Positions 13,979 to 23,053 of a DNA stretch of 36,918 nucleotides are shown piece after piece. This DNA comes from Muribaculaceae bacterium. GTDB lineage: Bacteria; Bacteroidota; Bacteroidia; Bacteroidales; Muribaculaceae. The notes below the pieces were generated by a model. The model saw only the letters and a list, made by a program, of their open reading frames with translations, was not told the DNA's origin and did no database searches. A program made the translations under genes and the position numbers. Numbering within the stretch: the stretch's first letter is position 1; the number at the start of each line of letters is the position of its first letter. The stretch is taken from contig JAIDSL010000060.1 in assembly GCA_029061255.1 (NCBI GenBank), forward strand, positions 1-36,918, written 5' to 3'.

Positions 13979-16768
13979 TTAGCGGGAGTTGGTGGGGGAG
14001 GTGCCGAATTCTTCCTTGTAGCATTTGGAGAAGTAGGCGAGGGAGGTGAAGCCGACCTCGAAGGCTATTTCGCTGACGGTCTTCTCTGAGCTGAGGAGGA
14101 GGGTCTTGGCTTTCTGCAGGCGCATGCGTCGGATGAGTTCGACCGGGGTGTAGTTGGTCAGGGCCTTGATCTTGCGGGTGAATTGTGACTGTCCGAGGTT
14201 CATGGCGGATGCTATCTCTGATATCTGGAGGTCGGGATCGGAGAGACGTTCCTGAACGAGAGCTACGAATCGGGAGTAGAACTCACTTTCTACGTCGTTG
14301 GGGCGGTTGTGGGGTTTTGAGGTTGTGGAGTTGTGAGGTTGTGGGGTTGTGGGGTTGCTGGTTTTTGGGGTTTTAGAGGGGTTGCCGTAAAGTTCGCGGA
14401 TGCGCTGACGGTTCTGGAGGAGATTTCGGCAACGAGCTGCAAGCACTTCAAGGTTGAAGGGTTTTGGCATGTATGCGTCGGCGCCGTGCTCATATCCTTG
14501 GATTCGTTGCTCATCCATAGAGCAGGCGGTCAGCATAAGCACAGGAATGTGGGAGGTGGAAACTTCCTCCTTAAGTTCCTTGACACACTGGAAACCGTCC
14601 ATTACGGGCATCATGACATCACAGAGTATGATATCCGGGACATACTTGGCTGCCATACGGACACCCTGCAGACCGTCGGCGGCGGTGAGGACATTGTAAT
14701 CCTCTCCCAATTGGGCGCTGATGAGGTCGCGGATATCGCGGTTATCGTCAATGACAAGAAGGGTCGGTTTCTCATCGTTGAAATCAGACGTGTCCGCTTC
14801 TACAGATGCGAGCTCCGTCTCAATGTCAGCTGCAGATATATGTGAGTCTATTATTTCCCGGTTGGCGTCAGTGTGGCGGATGGGGAAGCTTATAGAGAAC
14901 TCGCTGCCCTTTCCTTTCTCGCTTTTCACCGATATAGAACCGCCGTGTAGCTCGACGAATGCTTTCGTGAGTGCGAGGCCGATGCCGGATCCTTTCGGAT
15001 TCGCACCTTCTGCCTGATAGAAACGGTCGAAGATACGTTCCACTTCTCCGGGGTCAATGCCGCATCCTGTGTCCTTCACGGAGTAAGAAACCGTGGATTC
15101 GGTCTGGTTGAAAGTTACTGTGATCTTTCCGTTGTCGGGGGTATGCTTGAATGCATTGCTCATGAGGTTGAAGAAGATGCGCTCCATCTTCTCTACGTCG
15201 ACGGCAACCGTCTGCACGGGGCGGTTGGAAACCGCCCTCCCATGGGCTACGCAGTCATCATTTTCCTTGATGTCAATGGCGAGGCGAATATCGCGCTTGT
15301 GTGCCACCTCCTTGAAGGAGGCTGCCCAGTCTTTTAGAAGCACCGGGAAGGACACTTCCGAAAGCTTAAGTTCCGCCTTGCCGTTCTCATACTTCCGGAA
15401 ATCGAGAATCTGGTCGATGAGGCGACGAAGGATGCTTACATTTTTCTTTGTCAGCTGCATGAGCGATCGGCAGCGGGGTGTAAGGCAGGGATCGTCGGCC
15501 ACCTGCTCTATAGGTCCGGCTATGAGTGTAAGCGGGGTGCGGAGGTCATGGGATACATTGGTGAAGAACATCAGTTTGGAGCGGGTAGCTTCCTGCAACT
15601 GCTCATACAGTGTTTCTTGCTTCTCCTTTTCTTCCTGAAGCTGGGTGTTCTTGTGCTCGAGTTCCTTCTGATGACGACGGTGTGCCTGCATTCCTTTCAT
15701 AAGAAGGAACACAAGTATACACAGAAGCAATGCGATGGCAATAAATGCCCAGAGCAACATTTTCTGTGTATTGTATCGCTCAAGTTGCCTGTCTAACTTG
15801 TCGTTGAGCAGAGATATCTTTGAACTTGTCTGGTCAAGGAGGGTTTCCTGGGCAAGGAGAATGTCGGCGTTGGATGAGTCGATTGGTGAGAGGGGTGCTA
15901 CACGAGTGATACGTTCGTATGGCTCACCTTTCAGGATGGAGATTGCTATGTTGAGCAGGCGTTGACCTTCCGTAGGATAAAGGAATGTGGCTGTCAGATT
16001 TCCTTCCGAAACGCCTTTTATTCCCTGCTGTGGAAAGCCGTCGATACCAATCACGGCAACGTCGTCGCGGCCATTCTTCTTAAGAGACCTTGATGCTCCG
16101 AGTGCCATATGGTCGGTATGCGCATAGATCATGTTTATCTCCGGATGAATCTTTATCAGTGAATCGGTCAGGATTTCTGACCTGACGTCGTCCCACTGAC
16201 CGAACTCGCTGGCTACCACTTCCATGTCGGTGTGTTCCTTTACTCCATCGATGAATCCTTCATGGCGTAGTTGCGCGGGGGAGGCAGATTCGGGTCCTCT
16301 TATCTCGAATATCTTAAGAGGTTTGCTGCCGAGAGTAGCCGCCGCATATCCTGCAACTCCTTTTCCGAGCGCATAGTTGTCTACTTCCATGTGTGCCGTG
16401 AAGTCGTCGCTGTCGACTCGGCGGTCAAAGGTAACCACCGGTATTCCTTTGGCTTTTGCCTCGCGCACTACACCGACGAGGGGTTCTGATTCGTTGGGAG
16501 CAAGAATTATCAGGTCGTAGCCGTTGTCGATGAAATAGCGAACGTCTTCCTGCTGGCGGCGGGAATCGTTGTCGGCATTGCGGATGTCAAGCTCTACGTC
16601 GGGATGGTTGAGAAGTTCGGCACGCAGGTCGAGATTTGTTTTCTCACGCCAATAGTCGCCGCTGCATTGCGACACTCCGATCCGGTATTTCACTTCATTG
16701 TCCCTGCCGCATGCGGCGAGCATTGACACCATTGTTATAAGAAGAAATATCAGCTTTTTATTAATCAT
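13979..16768 (-). CDS. Hybrid two-component regulator with periplasmic sugar-binding sensor (HTCS-A)
   Basis: The product is 929 aa from ATG 16768; an in-frame TTG further up lies within the promoter. Order: signal peptide with lipobox-like LAAC, LacI-type periplasmic sugar-binding domain (about 25-300), transmembrane helix (about 338-358), histidine kinase with VSHDLRTP (His407) and the GSGIGL ATP lid, receiver domain with CDVMMP (Asp717), then AraC-type helix-turn-helix (about 845-929). It resembles the fructose-sensing regulator of Bacteroides levan loci. It is divergent from the GH31 gene and likely controls it. Two oddities: an in-frame hairpin insertion adding about 13 residues (509-521), and an 8-bp tandem repeat in the linker between receiver and DNA-binding domains. 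Confidence 0.95.
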   Translation of the reverse strand: MINKKLIFLLITMVSMLAACGRDNEVKYRIGVSQCSGDYWREKTNLDLRAELLNHPDVELDIRNADNDSRRQQEDVRYFIDNGYDLIILAPNESEPLVGVVREAKAKGIPVVTFDRRVDSDDFTAHMEVDNYALGKGVAGYAAATLGSKPLKIFEIRGPESASPAQLRHEGFIDGVKEHTDMEVVASEFGQWDDVRSEILTDSLIKIHPEINMIYAHTDHMALGASRSLKKNGRDDVAVIGIDGFPQQGIKGVSEGNLTATFLYPTEGQRLLNIAISILKGEPYERITRVAPLSPIDSSNADILLAQETLLDQTSSKISLLNDKLDRQLERYNTQKMLLWAFIAIALLLCILVFLLMKGMQAHRRHQKELEHKNTQLQEEKEKQETLYEQLQEATRSKLMFFTNVSHDLRTPLTLIAGPIEQVADDPCLTPRCRSLMQLTKKNVSILRRLIDQILDFRKYENGKAELKLSEVSFPVLLKDWAASFKEVAHKRDIRLAIDIKENDDCVAHGRAVSNRPVQTVAVDVEKMERIFFNLMSNAFKHTPDNGKITVTFNQTESTVSYSVKDTGCGIDPGEVERIFDRFYQAEGANPKGSGIGLALTKAFVELHGGSISVKSEKGKGSEFSISFPIRHTDANREIIDSHISAADIETELASVEADTSDFNDEKPTLLVIDDNRDIRDLISAQLGEDYNVLTAADGLQGVRMAAKYVPDIILCDVMMPVMDGFQCVKELKEEVSTSHIPVLMLTACSMDEQRIQGYEHGADAYMPKPFNLEVLAARCRNLLQNRQRIRELYGNPSKTPKTSNPTTPQPHNSTTSKPHNRPNDVESEFYSRFVALVQERLSDPDLQISEIASAMNLGQSQFTRKIKALTNYTPVELIRRMRLQKAKTLLLSSEKTVSEIAFEVGFTSLAYFSKCYKEEFGTSPTNSR
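14305..14360. repeat. Seven 8-bp tandem units inside HTCS-A
   Basis: The units GGTTGTGG, GGTTTTGA, GGTTGTGG, AGTTGTGA, GGTTGTGG, GGTTGTGG and GGTTGCTG encode the TTPQPHN-like linker between receiver and AraC domains. Three units make eight codons, visible as an 8-residue period (TTPQPHNS, TTSKPHNR). Gain or loss of one or two units would shift the frame before the DNA-binding domain. Confidence 0.8.
15219..15246. repeat. Palindromic element inside HTCS-A coding sequence
   Basis: GGGCGGTT (15219-15226) and AACCGCCC (15230-15237) form a perfect 8-bp stem with a GGA loop and are followed by TCCCATGGG. The same layout is found in the 47-bp units at 901-1135 and at 491-517. It encodes HGRAVSNRP in the kinase, residues with no counterpart in the paralogue at 28045-30825. 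Confidence 0.7.
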
Positions 16769-16771
16769 GGC

Positions 16772-16855
16772 TTTGTCTTGTCTATGAGACAAAATTAGGC
16801 AATTTTTGTCTCATGTGCAAGACAAAAACACATAAATTTTGTCTTGTAGACGAAA
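16772..16855. promoter_or_regulatory. HTCS-A / GH31 intergenic control region with inverted repeat
   Basis: Two 23-bp arms (16772-16794 and 16804-16826) are inverted copies with 20 of 23 positions matching. Both contain TTTGTCTTG and GAGACAAAA. A partial third copy (TTTTGTCTTGTAGACGAAA) lies at 16837-16855. The minus-strand -7 box of HTCS-A (CAAAATTA, 16790-16797) overlaps the left arm, so a bound regulator would affect its own promoter. No good -7 box is found for the GH31 gene, which starts at 16931. Confidence 0.6.
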
Positions 16856-16930
16856 CATCGGGTTATTATAGGCGGATGTAAGAATTTTTTTGTTATATAA
16901 AAGAAAGAAGGTAACCATATACATGATACG

Positions 16931-19066
16931 ATGAATTTCAAAAGATTTTTAACAATGACTTTAACTATAGTGACAGGGGTGGGATATGCAACCGCATACC
17001 AGTCTTATATGACGGATAAGGGTGTCGCTGTATTCTATCCTTCAGGATATGACGCCTCTCAGCATGAACCGTCTCCGATTTTCGTGAAAGAACTTAAAGC
17101 TGCCGGAGATGTGCCTTCCGACTGGAAACTCCGTCCGGAATTCTCGATATCAGACGGAAAAAGCGTGGTCCGCATTCCGGTAGGAGAGGGAGTGGATTTC
17201 TACGGTAACGGAGAGGTATCCGGACCTCTAAGAAGAAACGGCAAGGAGGTGAGATTCTGGAATACGGATGCACCTAAATACGAGGCCGACGAAGGGAGAC
17301 GACTCTACCAAAGCCATCCCTGGGTGATGGGTGTACGTCAGGACGGAACGGCTTTCGGCGTTATAGCCGACAATACATGGAAATCCTCCGTGACGATGGG
17401 CGATGACATTGTGTTTGAAAGCGAGGGTCCGGCTTTCAGGGTAGTAGTGATAGAGAAAGAATCCCCGGCTGAAGTGTTGAAGTCACTTGCCGACCTGACC
17501 GGACATATCGAGATGCCTCCGCTATGGGCTCTCGGATACCAGCAGTGTCGCTGGAGCTATTTCCCTGACACCCGTGTGAAGGAGATCGCCGACTCCCTGC
17601 GGATCAACAAGATTCCCTCCGACGTGATATGGATGGATATCGATTATATGGATAAATTCAAGATATTCACATTCGATAAGGAGAAGTTTCCGGATCCCAA
17701 AGGGCTCAATGATTATCTCCACGACCGTAACTTCAAGGCAGTCTATATGATTGACCCGGGCGTGAAGGTGGAGGAAGGGTATTGGGTAGACGACCAGGGG
17801 TCAGCTGCTGATTACTGGGTAAAGGATGCATCCGGAAAGCCCTATGTAGGAGAAGTGTGGCCGGGTCCCTGTCATTTTCCTGACTTTACGCGTCCTGAAG
17901 TGCGCGAATGGTGGGGGACACTTTATAAAGACTATATGGCTACCGGAATCGACGGAGTATGGAATGACATGAACGAACCTGCCATATTCAATGTGGAGAC
18001 AAAGACCATGCCTGAGGACAACAGACATCTCGGTGGGGATGGCTTGTCTCCCGGATCGCATCTGCGCTACCACAACGTATATGGATACAACATGGTGAAA
18101 GCAAGCCGCGACGGAATCCTCGCTGCTAATCCCGACAAGCGTCCGTTTGTGCTCACACGTTCGAACTTTCTAGGCGGACACCGCTATGCAGCCACCTGGA
18201 CCGGGGACAATGCCTCGGATCCGGCATTGATGAAGATGAGCATACCGATGACGATAAACTTAGGATTGTCAGGACAGCCGTTCAACGGACCGGATATAGG
18301 GGGATTTTTTGACGACTGTACGCCGGAACTTTTAGCGCAATGGACTTCGATGGGAGTATATTTCCCGTTTGTGCGCAATCATTCAGCCGCTGATACACGT
18401 TCTCAGGAACCGTGGGCATTCGGGCCGGAGACATTGGAGGCGTGCCGGACCGCCATCAACCGCCGCTACAGACTTCTGCCATATGTGTACACACTTTTCC
18501 GCGAGGCTTACGAAGACGGAATGCCCGTGATGCGTCCACTGTTTTTCGCAGATGTAAAGGATCCATCGCTCCGTTCAGAGCAGGAGGCGTTCCTGTTGGG
18601 TAAAGACCTAATGGTCATGCCGCGATGGGCTGAGAATACTGCCCGTCCAAGCGGAGAATGGAATAGAATCGTGCTTGAGGATACACCTGACGATGGATTC
18701 CAGGCCAATCTGTATCAACGTCCAGGCTCAATCATTCCTGTGGCAGAACTCAGCCAAAACACCACGGAATATAATACCGACAAGCTTACGTTGTTAGTAA
18801 ATCTTGATCCCGAAGGCAAGGCTACAGGACGAGTATATGAGGATTCAGGGGATGGCTTCGAATTCAGGGATGGCCAATATGCCGACTATATCGCCAATGC
18901 ATCTACGAACGGGAATGAGGTGACTGTCAAACTCACACAGAATGAAGGTAAATGGAAGAAGGCACCAAAGTCACTCCGCGTAGGGCTTGTGACTCCCAAC
19001 GGGATTGAGTATACGCCCTGGACTGAAGGGGACACGGTGGTCATTAAGGACTTAGACGCGCGTTGA
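16931..19066 (+). CDS. GH31 alpha-glucosidase
   Basis: The product is 711 aa with a signal peptide (MNFKRFLTMTLTIVTGVGYA), so it acts in the periplasm or outside the cell. GH31 hallmarks: the N-terminal beta-sandwich, the barrel with DVIWMDIDYM (231-240), nucleophile Asp346 in WNDMNEP, acid/base Asp426 in TWTGDN, and GPDIGGF later. It should release alpha-linked glucose. Within a fructan locus this could mean sucrose or the terminal glucose of inulin-type chains, but that is inference; maltose-type substrates are equally possible from sequence. It is divergent from HTCS-A, with an inverted repeat between them, and convergent with the GH32 gene at 19141. Confidence 0.95.
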   Translation: MNFKRFLTMTLTIVTGVGYATAYQSYMTDKGVAVFYPSGYDASQHEPSPIFVKELKAAGDVPSDWKLRPEFSISDGKSVVRIPVGEGVDFYGNGEVSGPLRRNGKEVRFWNTDAPKYEADEGRRLYQSHPWVMGVRQDGTAFGVIADNTWKSSVTMGDDIVFESEGPAFRVVVIEKESPAEVLKSLADLTGHIEMPPLWALGYQQCRWSYFPDTRVKEIADSLRINKIPSDVIWMDIDYMDKFKIFTFDKEKFPDPKGLNDYLHDRNFKAVYMIDPGVKVEEGYWVDDQGSAADYWVKDASGKPYVGEVWPGPCHFPDFTRPEVREWWGTLYKDYMATGIDGVWNDMNEPAIFNVETKTMPEDNRHLGGDGLSPGSHLRYHNVYGYNMVKASRDGILAANPDKRPFVLTRSNFLGGHRYAATWTGDNASDPALMKMSIPMTINLGLSGQPFNGPDIGGFFDDCTPELLAQWTSMGVYFPFVRNHSAADTRSQEPWAFGPETLEACRTAINRRYRLLPYVYTLFREAYEDGMPVMRPLFFADVKDPSLRSEQEAFLLGKDLMVMPRWAENTARPSGEWNRIVLEDTPDDGFQANLYQRPGSIIPVAELSQNTTEYNTDKLTLLVNLDPEGKATGRVYEDSGDGFEFRDGQYADYIANASTNGNEVTVKLTQNEGKWKKAPKSLRVGLVTPNGIEYTPWTEGDTVVIKDLDAR

Positions 19067-19101
19067 CGGGCACGGAGTGCCTTCGCAATAATATGAAAAA
19101 A

Positions 19102-19122
19102 GGACGCACGGGTCGTGCGTCC
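19102..19122. terminator. Palindrome GGACGCACG-N3-CGTGCGTCC, copy 1
   Basis: A perfect 9-bp stem, with A-rich sequence on one side and CCTAC on the other, lies between the convergent GH31 and GH32 genes. A bidirectional terminator role is plausible. It is one of four copies in the window. Confidence 0.6.
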
Positions 19123-19140
19123 CTACAAAAGGCGGGGAAT

Positions 19141-21477
19141 TTATTTTCTTATGAGGATTTTCTTGCCGTTGGATATGTGGATGCCGGAAATTCCTTCTGT
19201 AGAGGGGAGTCTCATTCCCTGAAGATTGTATATGTCGGAGTTGCCTGTGGAGTTGCTCCATACGGATTCCACTGCATTTCCGTTGGCAGTGTCGAGGATC
19301 CAGGCATTCAGTTCGCTGACTTTTACTGTGGAATCGGCATAGGCTTCGATACCATTGGCATCAGCTTCTGTCGGGAAGACGCGGATGGAGGTGGCCCAGC
19401 GGTCGTTAATGAAGATGTCGAGGATGGAATGGTCTATGAAGACGTTTATCTTCAAAGTCTCTCCGTTGGAGGGCTTTACGGGGAGCGGGCAACGGTAGAT
19501 ACCATCGTAGACACCGTTGTCGTTCTTGATTCGCTCCACGCCGCTGAAGTCAGCTATGATCTCTCCGGATGCAGGATTGTAATAGATCTTGCCTTCTCCA
19601 GTGGATGACTTGAAGACATTGAAACCGAATGGGGAGGCAGCTACCTCAAATGTTCCGCAGATCTCCACAGAGCGACCCGATACCGGGGATAGATCGACAG
19701 CACCTGAGAGTTCAAAAGAATTCTTTGCAAACATCGTTTCGCCACGAAGACCCTTTAGGCCTTCAAAGGGTTTCTGGATTAGACTTCCGTCTTCGGCAAG
19801 ACTCCATTCCCTCGGCAAGGAATAGCAGTGTGCCCATCCCAGTTTCCAGTTTTCGGACGAAGGAAGTTTGTCGGGAACAATTCCAAGGGCGATGGTCTTT
19901 CCTTCATGTGTGTACACAGTGGGAGAGAGGAGACCGAATCCCTCGCGTGAGTTCATTTCAAGAAGACGCGGAGCAGAAGAGTGGGCATCAGGGACGAATT
20001 TCCCGTCTGCTGCGATGGTGCCTGTCCAGTAGAGGGTATGAACTCCCTGCGACGTGCCGAGAGGCGTGGCAGTGAAAAGCCAACGGCCATCGGGCATCAG
20101 GGTCACGTTTGGCATCTCCCAGAAAGTGCCGTCTGTAGCTTTGTTGGAGCCGGTGAAGAATTGGTCGCCGTTATTGCTCCATGTCTTTGTAGAAGGTTCG
20201 TAGCGGTGGAGCGTTGTGGTGCCTACTCCATCTTTTGATGAACCTACGATGATATAAGCGTTGTCGCCATTGCGGAAGAAATAGGGGTCACGGAAATCAT
20301 CGGAGAGTCCGGCAGGGCGACCGTTGATGATCGGATTGGCGGCGCTTTTTACCCAATTGTCGAGTGCGTCGGTCTCAGGAGATGCCTGGGCTATCATGGC
20401 CTTCACGTAGTCTACCGCGGTATAGATGGCGTTAGGCTTGCCTCCCGTGATCTCGTCGTCGGTGAAGATGCATCCGCTCCAGCATCCCTTTATGTCATAC
20501 CAGTCGCCGGGAGCTATGGCAATTTTCTCCTCTCTCCAATCGTAGAGGTTCTCGCTCGAGATGTGTCCCCAGTGAAGGCGAGCCATGTAGGGACCATCGG
20601 CGTTTTTCTGGAAAAATAGATGGTAGCGACCGTCGGAGAAAGTCATGCCGTGGCATTCGTTGGTCCATCCTGCAGCGGGCATACCGTGGAATCGGGGACG
20701 CAGCAGCTGGTCGGCGAAACGAGATGCCGGAATGTCAAGGTTAGCTTCAGTCTCCGGTTTCCATGATGCGATTTCTTCCTGGGACTTTGCCTCATTCCAG
20801 ACAGAGATATCGTCGATCAAGCCGTTGAAAGACATGAGTTGGAACGGTCCTGCCATACGCGACTCGGTGCCCTGACCCATATAGAAATCGCCGCCGGCGT
20901 AGCTGATGGAGCCGGATGCCTTGCCAGAGCCGACTTCTACTCCATTGCAATATAGTTTGGTGGTGCGGGCATCACAGTCGATTACGGCCACGAGGTTGTT
21001 CCACTGATATGTTGGCAGTGGAACGTCGGCCTCCACACTGAGTGGCCATCCTCCGATGAAGGTTTCGAAAGAGTATTTGCCGTTGAATCCGAGATAGAAT
21101 CCGAAGCCGGATTTGTTGTCCTTGTCGAGACAAGTCACGATGGGAGTCTTCTCCTTGGTGTCGGTATCTATTTGAATGATGGGATAGGATGGCGTCGCTA
21201 CCCAGAGCGATACAGTCATCGTCTTTGAGTCGGTGAGAATGTTGCCGAGGGATGCCTTGACATGCGATGTGTAGCCGTCGAAACGGAGGGCTTCCCCTAC
21301 GGCACCGGGTAAGTTTTCAGGCGCGAAGTTTCCCTCCACTGCATATTTTGAGCCACTGACAGTCTCGGTGACCATACCGTCGTGGGCTTCCATATCGAAA
21401 TGAGCCACGAGGTCGGCGTGTGCGGCAATAGAGGCTACGGCTGTCAGGGCGAGGAAGAGTGATCTATGTTTTTTCAT
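19141..21477 (-). CDS. GH32 fructanase with N-terminal LamG-like domain (GH32-A)
   Basis: The product is 778 aa: signal peptide (to about 21), LamG/concanavalin-like domain (about 22-240), GH32 five-blade propeller (about 260-560), C-terminal beta-sandwich (about 570-720) and a short tail (IYNLQGMRLPSTEG, then NGKKILIRK) seen on many secreted Bacteroidales proteins. The usual WMNDPNG motif is WTNECHG (271-277), so Glu274 replaces the Asp nucleophile. FRDP (395-398) and WEMPN with Glu454 fit the other two catalytic motifs. It is last in the SusC operon, 9 bp after the SGBP gene. Likely an extracellular or periplasmic beta-fructosidase; endo or exo action cannot be read. Confidence 0.88.
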   Translation of the reverse strand: MKKHRSLFLALTAVASIAAHADLVAHFDMEAHDGMVTETVSGSKYAVEGNFAPENLPGAVGEALRFDGYTSHVKASLGNILTDSKTMTVSLWVATPSYPIIQIDTDTKEKTPIVTCLDKDNKSGFGFYLGFNGKYSFETFIGGWPLSVEADVPLPTYQWNNLVAVIDCDARTTKLYCNGVEVGSGKASGSISYAGGDFYMGQGTESRMAGPFQLMSFNGLIDDISVWNEAKSQEEIASWKPETEANLDIPASRFADQLLRPRFHGMPAAGWTNECHGMTFSDGRYHLFFQKNADGPYMARLHWGHISSENLYDWREEKIAIAPGDWYDIKGCWSGCIFTDDEITGGKPNAIYTAVDYVKAMIAQASPETDALDNWVKSAANPIINGRPAGLSDDFRDPYFFRNGDNAYIIVGSSKDGVGTTTLHRYEPSTKTWSNNGDQFFTGSNKATDGTFWEMPNVTLMPDGRWLFTATPLGTSQGVHTLYWTGTIAADGKFVPDAHSSAPRLLEMNSREGFGLLSPTVYTHEGKTIALGIVPDKLPSSENWKLGWAHCYSLPREWSLAEDGSLIQKPFEGLKGLRGETMFAKNSFELSGAVDLSPVSGRSVEICGTFEVAASPFGFNVFKSSTGEGKIYYNPASGEIIADFSGVERIKNDNGVYDGIYRCPLPVKPSNGETLKINVFIDHSILDIFINDRWATSIRVFPTEADANGIEAYADSTVKVSELNAWILDTANGNAVESVWSNSTGNSDIYNLQGMRLPSTEGISGIHISNGKKILIRK

Positions 21478-21486
21478 GAGTGAGTT

Positions 21487-22968
21487 TTACTTCAGGTAAT
21501 TGAGTATGTTGCGTGTGAGGCCCTCTACATTTGCCTGATAGGGGTTGGGACCCGAGTTCTGGTTCCATTCGTAAGCCGCAAGACCGTTGGCGATGCAGCG
21601 TCCGTGTTCAGGATTGGCGTAGAATTCCACGAGACCTGCAACGCAGTGGTCACGAACGTGTCCCCATGTGGCGAGTACGAGGGAGTTGGTGGTCACTTCG
21701 AAGTTCTTGATTACATCGGGTTGGCTGCCGCGTCCGTAGATGTTGCAGTCCCACATGCAGTTGTGATCTTCCCTTTGTCCGGGCCCGATGAGAGGGAGTG
21801 TCGGATATCCGTATCCGTTGGGGTCCTCGAGGGTGAGTCCCTTGTAGACTGCATGCTCGGTACGGTCGTAGAAACCCTGGTCAGCGCCTCCACGGAAATC
21901 CCATCCAAGGTTGGGGTTGATCACCCATACGTCGTCGCCCGAACCACCGTCACCATTGCCGAAGACAGTAGGTGCCATGTCGGTGGGCACCATCCCGAGA
22001 GGTACGGTGAGCTGTGTAGCCATGTTGGAGAGATAGAGACTGCCGCCGTTGGCTGAGTATTCACGAAGAGCGTCGATGGTGCTATTGGCTGCAATATCAC
22101 CGGGAAGATTTTCCCATCCGAAAGGCAAACCCACACGGTCGATCTCTATCCACATTACTGAGTATATAGCTGGATCATAGTTTGCGATATCCGCAGGGTG
22201 AATGAATTGTGCATTCGGCTGCTGAGCGAACCATGCAGCTGCAGCGCGCTCGTCATCGTCACTGAGATCTGAAGCGGTAGCTGCGTCAGCGGGAAGCAGG
22301 TAGAGCATCTTTGGCTCCATATAGGGGATAGTCTTTTCAACTGACTGAGCGGAAGAATAGTAGTAAGTGTCATAGACAACTTCTACGCTGTAGGTCAGTG
22401 GGGTCTCCATCGGCTGAGCCTTAAGCACGTAGCTTGTAGCATCGGCAGGAAGAAGTATGGCTTTGTCTGTGTCGTTGTTTGTCACGATTCTCACACCACT
22501 GCGATATGCCTGAGAGGGAAGGGTCCAGCTGAGAGTCACAGTGCGTCCATTGACATCGCTCTTTAAGTTGCTTACTCCTTCGAAATTCTCTTCCGGAAGG
22601 TTTATTACGACCGATTTGCCTGTGGAGAGGCGTCCATTGTCATATCTTACCTTGACGGTATAGACAACTTCCTCGCCGAGAGGTGTGCCGAGGGCCGTAT
22701 AGCTGTAGTTGCGGTCGGAATTGAGGTCGAATGCCTGAATCTCTGTTGCGTTACGGTAGAGTGTACAACCTGTCACGTCCTTGTCTGCCGGAAGTGTCCA
22801 TGTGATATCGACGTTGTGCTTGGCTTCCCCGCCTATGTTGTAATTGATGGAGCTAACTGAGGCAAGCTCCGGAGCCTCGGAGTAGCCGTTTGGGGTGTAT
22901 TCGGAGCACCCTGTCAGCAGCAGGGATAAGCCTGCGGCGAAGGTGTATGCTGATTTTGGGAATTTCAT
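21487..22968 (-). CDS. DUF4960 surface glycan-binding lipoprotein
   Basis: The product is 493 aa with lipobox LLLTGC (Cys21). Two fibronectin-III-like regions (about 35-220, WTLP repeated) are followed by a DUF4960 domain (about 225-493), the type found in the levan-binding protein of Bacteroides levan loci. Expected at the outer surface to capture fructan for SusC/SusD. It is third in the operon, 85 bp after susD-like and 9 bp before GH32-A. The 85-bp gap carries a palindrome that may reduce expression of the downstream genes. Confidence 0.9.
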   Translation of the reverse strand: MKFPKSAYTFAAGLSLLLTGCSEYTPNGYSEAPELASVSSINYNIGGEAKHNVDITWTLPADKDVTGCTLYRNATEIQAFDLNSDRNYSYTALGTPLGEEVVYTVKVRYDNGRLSTGKSVVINLPEENFEGVSNLKSDVNGRTVTLSWTLPSQAYRSGVRIVTNNDTDKAILLPADATSYVLKAQPMETPLTYSVEVVYDTYYYSSAQSVEKTIPYMEPKMLYLLPADAATASDLSDDDERAAAAWFAQQPNAQFIHPADIANYDPAIYSVMWIEIDRVGLPFGWENLPGDIAANSTIDALREYSANGGSLYLSNMATQLTVPLGMVPTDMAPTVFGNGDGGSGDDVWVINPNLGWDFRGGADQGFYDRTEHAVYKGLTLEDPNGYGYPTLPLIGPGQREDHNCMWDCNIYGRGSQPDVIKNFEVTTNSLVLATWGHVRDHCVAGLVEFYANPEHGRCIANGLAAYEWNQNSGPNPYQANVEGLTRNILNYLK

Positions 22969-23024
22969 ATGATTTGAATGATGAATTATAATCTATAAAC
23001 TTAAGATATAGTCGGTAGGGGTGC

Positions 23025-23045
23025 GGACGCACGAGCCGTGCGTCC
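23025..23045. repeat. Palindrome GGACGCACG-N3-CGTGCGTCC, copy 2
   Basis: A perfect 9-bp stem lies in the gap between the SusD-like and SGBP genes, both read leftward, and is extended by GGTAGGG and CCTACC flanks. Within an operon it could act as a partial terminator or an mRNA processing or stability site. Confidence 0.6.
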
Positions 23046-23053
23046 CTACCTGG

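Noticed and set aside
19141..19230. Type IX secretion signal on GH32-A
   Set aside because: The C-terminal tail resembles sorting-domain-like ends common in Bacteroidales, but similarity is short and the system genes are not visible, so no secretion route is claimed.
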